From assembly GCF_023283925.1 (NCBI RefSeq), contig NZ_JAKIKX010000003.1, forward strand, positions 310,001 to 374,000: a DNA stretch of 64,000 nt. Direction: 5' to 3'. The DNA comes from Shewanella marisflavi. Its GTDB lineage: Bacteria > Pseudomonadota > Gammaproteobacteria > Enterobacterales > Shewanellaceae. The first letter of the stretch is position 1, and each line of letters starts with the position of its first letter. Position numbers and translations under genes: made by a program. Below the pieces are notes generated by a model. It had not been told where the DNA came from, did not search any database, and saw nothing but the letters and a program-made list of their open reading frames with translations. Of the stretch, positions 63,388 to 64,000 are shown one piece after another.

Positions 63388-64000
63388 ATGGAAATCAAAG
63401 TTAATTTTCTCGATAACCTCAGACTCGAAGCTAAGTTCGACGATTTTACCGTCACGGCCGATCAGCCCATTCGTTACAAGGGTGATGGCAGCGCACCGAG
63501 TCCCTTCGATTACTTCCTGGCATCTTCAGCCCTGTGCGCGGCCTATTTCGTCAAGGTTTACTGTAAGGCCCGTGACATTCCCACGGATAATATTCGTCTG
63601 TCTCAAAATAATATCGTCGACCCAGAGGATCGCTATAACCAGATCTTCCAGATCCAGGTAGAGCTGCCCGACGATATCTCGGACAAAGATCGCGAAGGGA
63701 TCTTGCGCTCTATCGATCGTTGTACGGTGAAGAAGGTGGTGCAGACTGGCCCAGAGTTTAAGATAGAGGCGGTCGAAAACTTAGACGCCGATGCCAATGC
63801 CATGTTGATGGGCCAGCCCGATGGCGACACTAGTACCTATATCTTAGGTAAAGACCTGCCACTGGAACAGACCATAGCCAATATGACCGGCCTGTTAGCC
63901 GATCTGGGGATGAAGATAGAGATCTCCTCTTGGCGTAACATAGTGCCTAACGTCTGGTCGCTGCATATTCGTGATGCAGCTTCGCCCATGTGTTTCACCA
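63388..64000 (+). CDS. OsmC-YcaO fusion protein, N-terminal part
   Basis: An open frame of 204 codons running off the right edge. The first part is an OsmC-like domain (about 1-140): PIRYKGDGSAPSPFDYFLAS, ALCAAYFVKVYCKARDI with a Cys in the usual helix. A YcaO-type domain begins about residue 150 (TYILGKDLPLEQTIANMTGL). This OsmC/YcaO architecture is known in gammaproteobacteria, where E. coli YcaO aids methylthiolation of ribosomal protein S12. The rest of the YcaO domain, including the ATP site, is outside the window. Confidence 0.82.
   Translation, partial: MEIKVNFLDNLRLEAKFDDFTVTADQPIRYKGDGSAPSPFDYFLASSALCAAYFVKVYCKARDIPTDNIRLSQNNIVDPEDRYNQIFQIQVELPDDISDKDREGILRSIDRCTVKKVVQTGPEFKIEAVENLDADANAMLMGQPDGDTSTYILGKDLPLEQTIANMTGLLADLGMKIEISSWRNIVPNVWSLHIRDAASPMCFT

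Overview
The window reads as a chromosomal segment of a marine gammaproteobacterium of the Shewanella type. The supporting evidence is the block zapA / 6S RNA / fau with ygfB / ubiH / ubiI / gcvTHP beside it, several families frequent in Shewanella and Vibrio (DUF2956, DUF3144, DUF3297, RRF_GI, the OsmC-YcaO fusion), two large TonB-dependent receptors, a chemoreceptor and a GGDEF protein. The genus is inferred from gene content alone. No tRNA, rRNA, CRISPR array, prophage or intact insertion sequence was seen.

Layout. 1-8 kb: M19-like peptidase fragment, divergent PfpI/LysR pair, a coniferyl-aldehyde-type dehydrogenase with its own TetR gene, a STAS-like protein, tandem UspA genes, and a divergent TetR/Old Yellow Enzyme pair with two clear operators. 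8-16 kb: Fur-type siderophore receptor, secreted M43 metalloprotease with a small secreted partner, and a four-gene operon (ydbS-ydbT-DUF924-TSUP). 16-26 kb: short-chain fatty-acid transporter, ABC exporter, DUF4382 and lipocalin lipoproteins, acyl-CoA ligase, ccoG and a sigma-54 activator. 26-36 kb: second TonB receptor, thioredoxin-like protein, S10-type peptidase, LysE exporter, pseudopilin, ung, cold-shock/Excalibur membrane protein, NlpE. 36-46 kb: fau, 6S RNA, zapA, ygfB, ubiquinone hydroxylases and the glycine cleavage operon. 46-64 kb: structured intergenic repeats, a HupE/His-rich operon, GIY-YIG-like protein, dCMP deaminase, periplasmic binding protein plus chemoreceptor, a PEGA-domain operon, an SRAP gene broken by one stop codon, an amino-acid-type binding protein, a diguanylate cyclase, and the start of an OsmC-YcaO gene cut by the window edge.

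How parts work together. Several local regulatory circuits can be read from the DNA. (1) A sigma-54 activator with a Cys/His-rich PAS domain sits directly upstream of ccoG. The gap holds a near-consensus -24/-12 element and, about 65-110 bases further upstream, a pair of CGATATATCG palindromes; a degenerate copy lies in the activator's own promoter. (2) Perfect palindromes flank both TetR-controlled enzyme genes. (3) Palindromes of the PsrA type precede the acyl-CoA ligase. (4) The gcv operon follows a promoter with a leader of about 290 bases.

The most unusual non-coding signals are a 135-base tandem duplication of the 6S RNA 3' end with its terminator, and a 204-base tandem repeat after gcvP whose hairpin stems show compensatory changes between copies. 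The ccoG circuit is the best candidate for an undescribed regulatory system.
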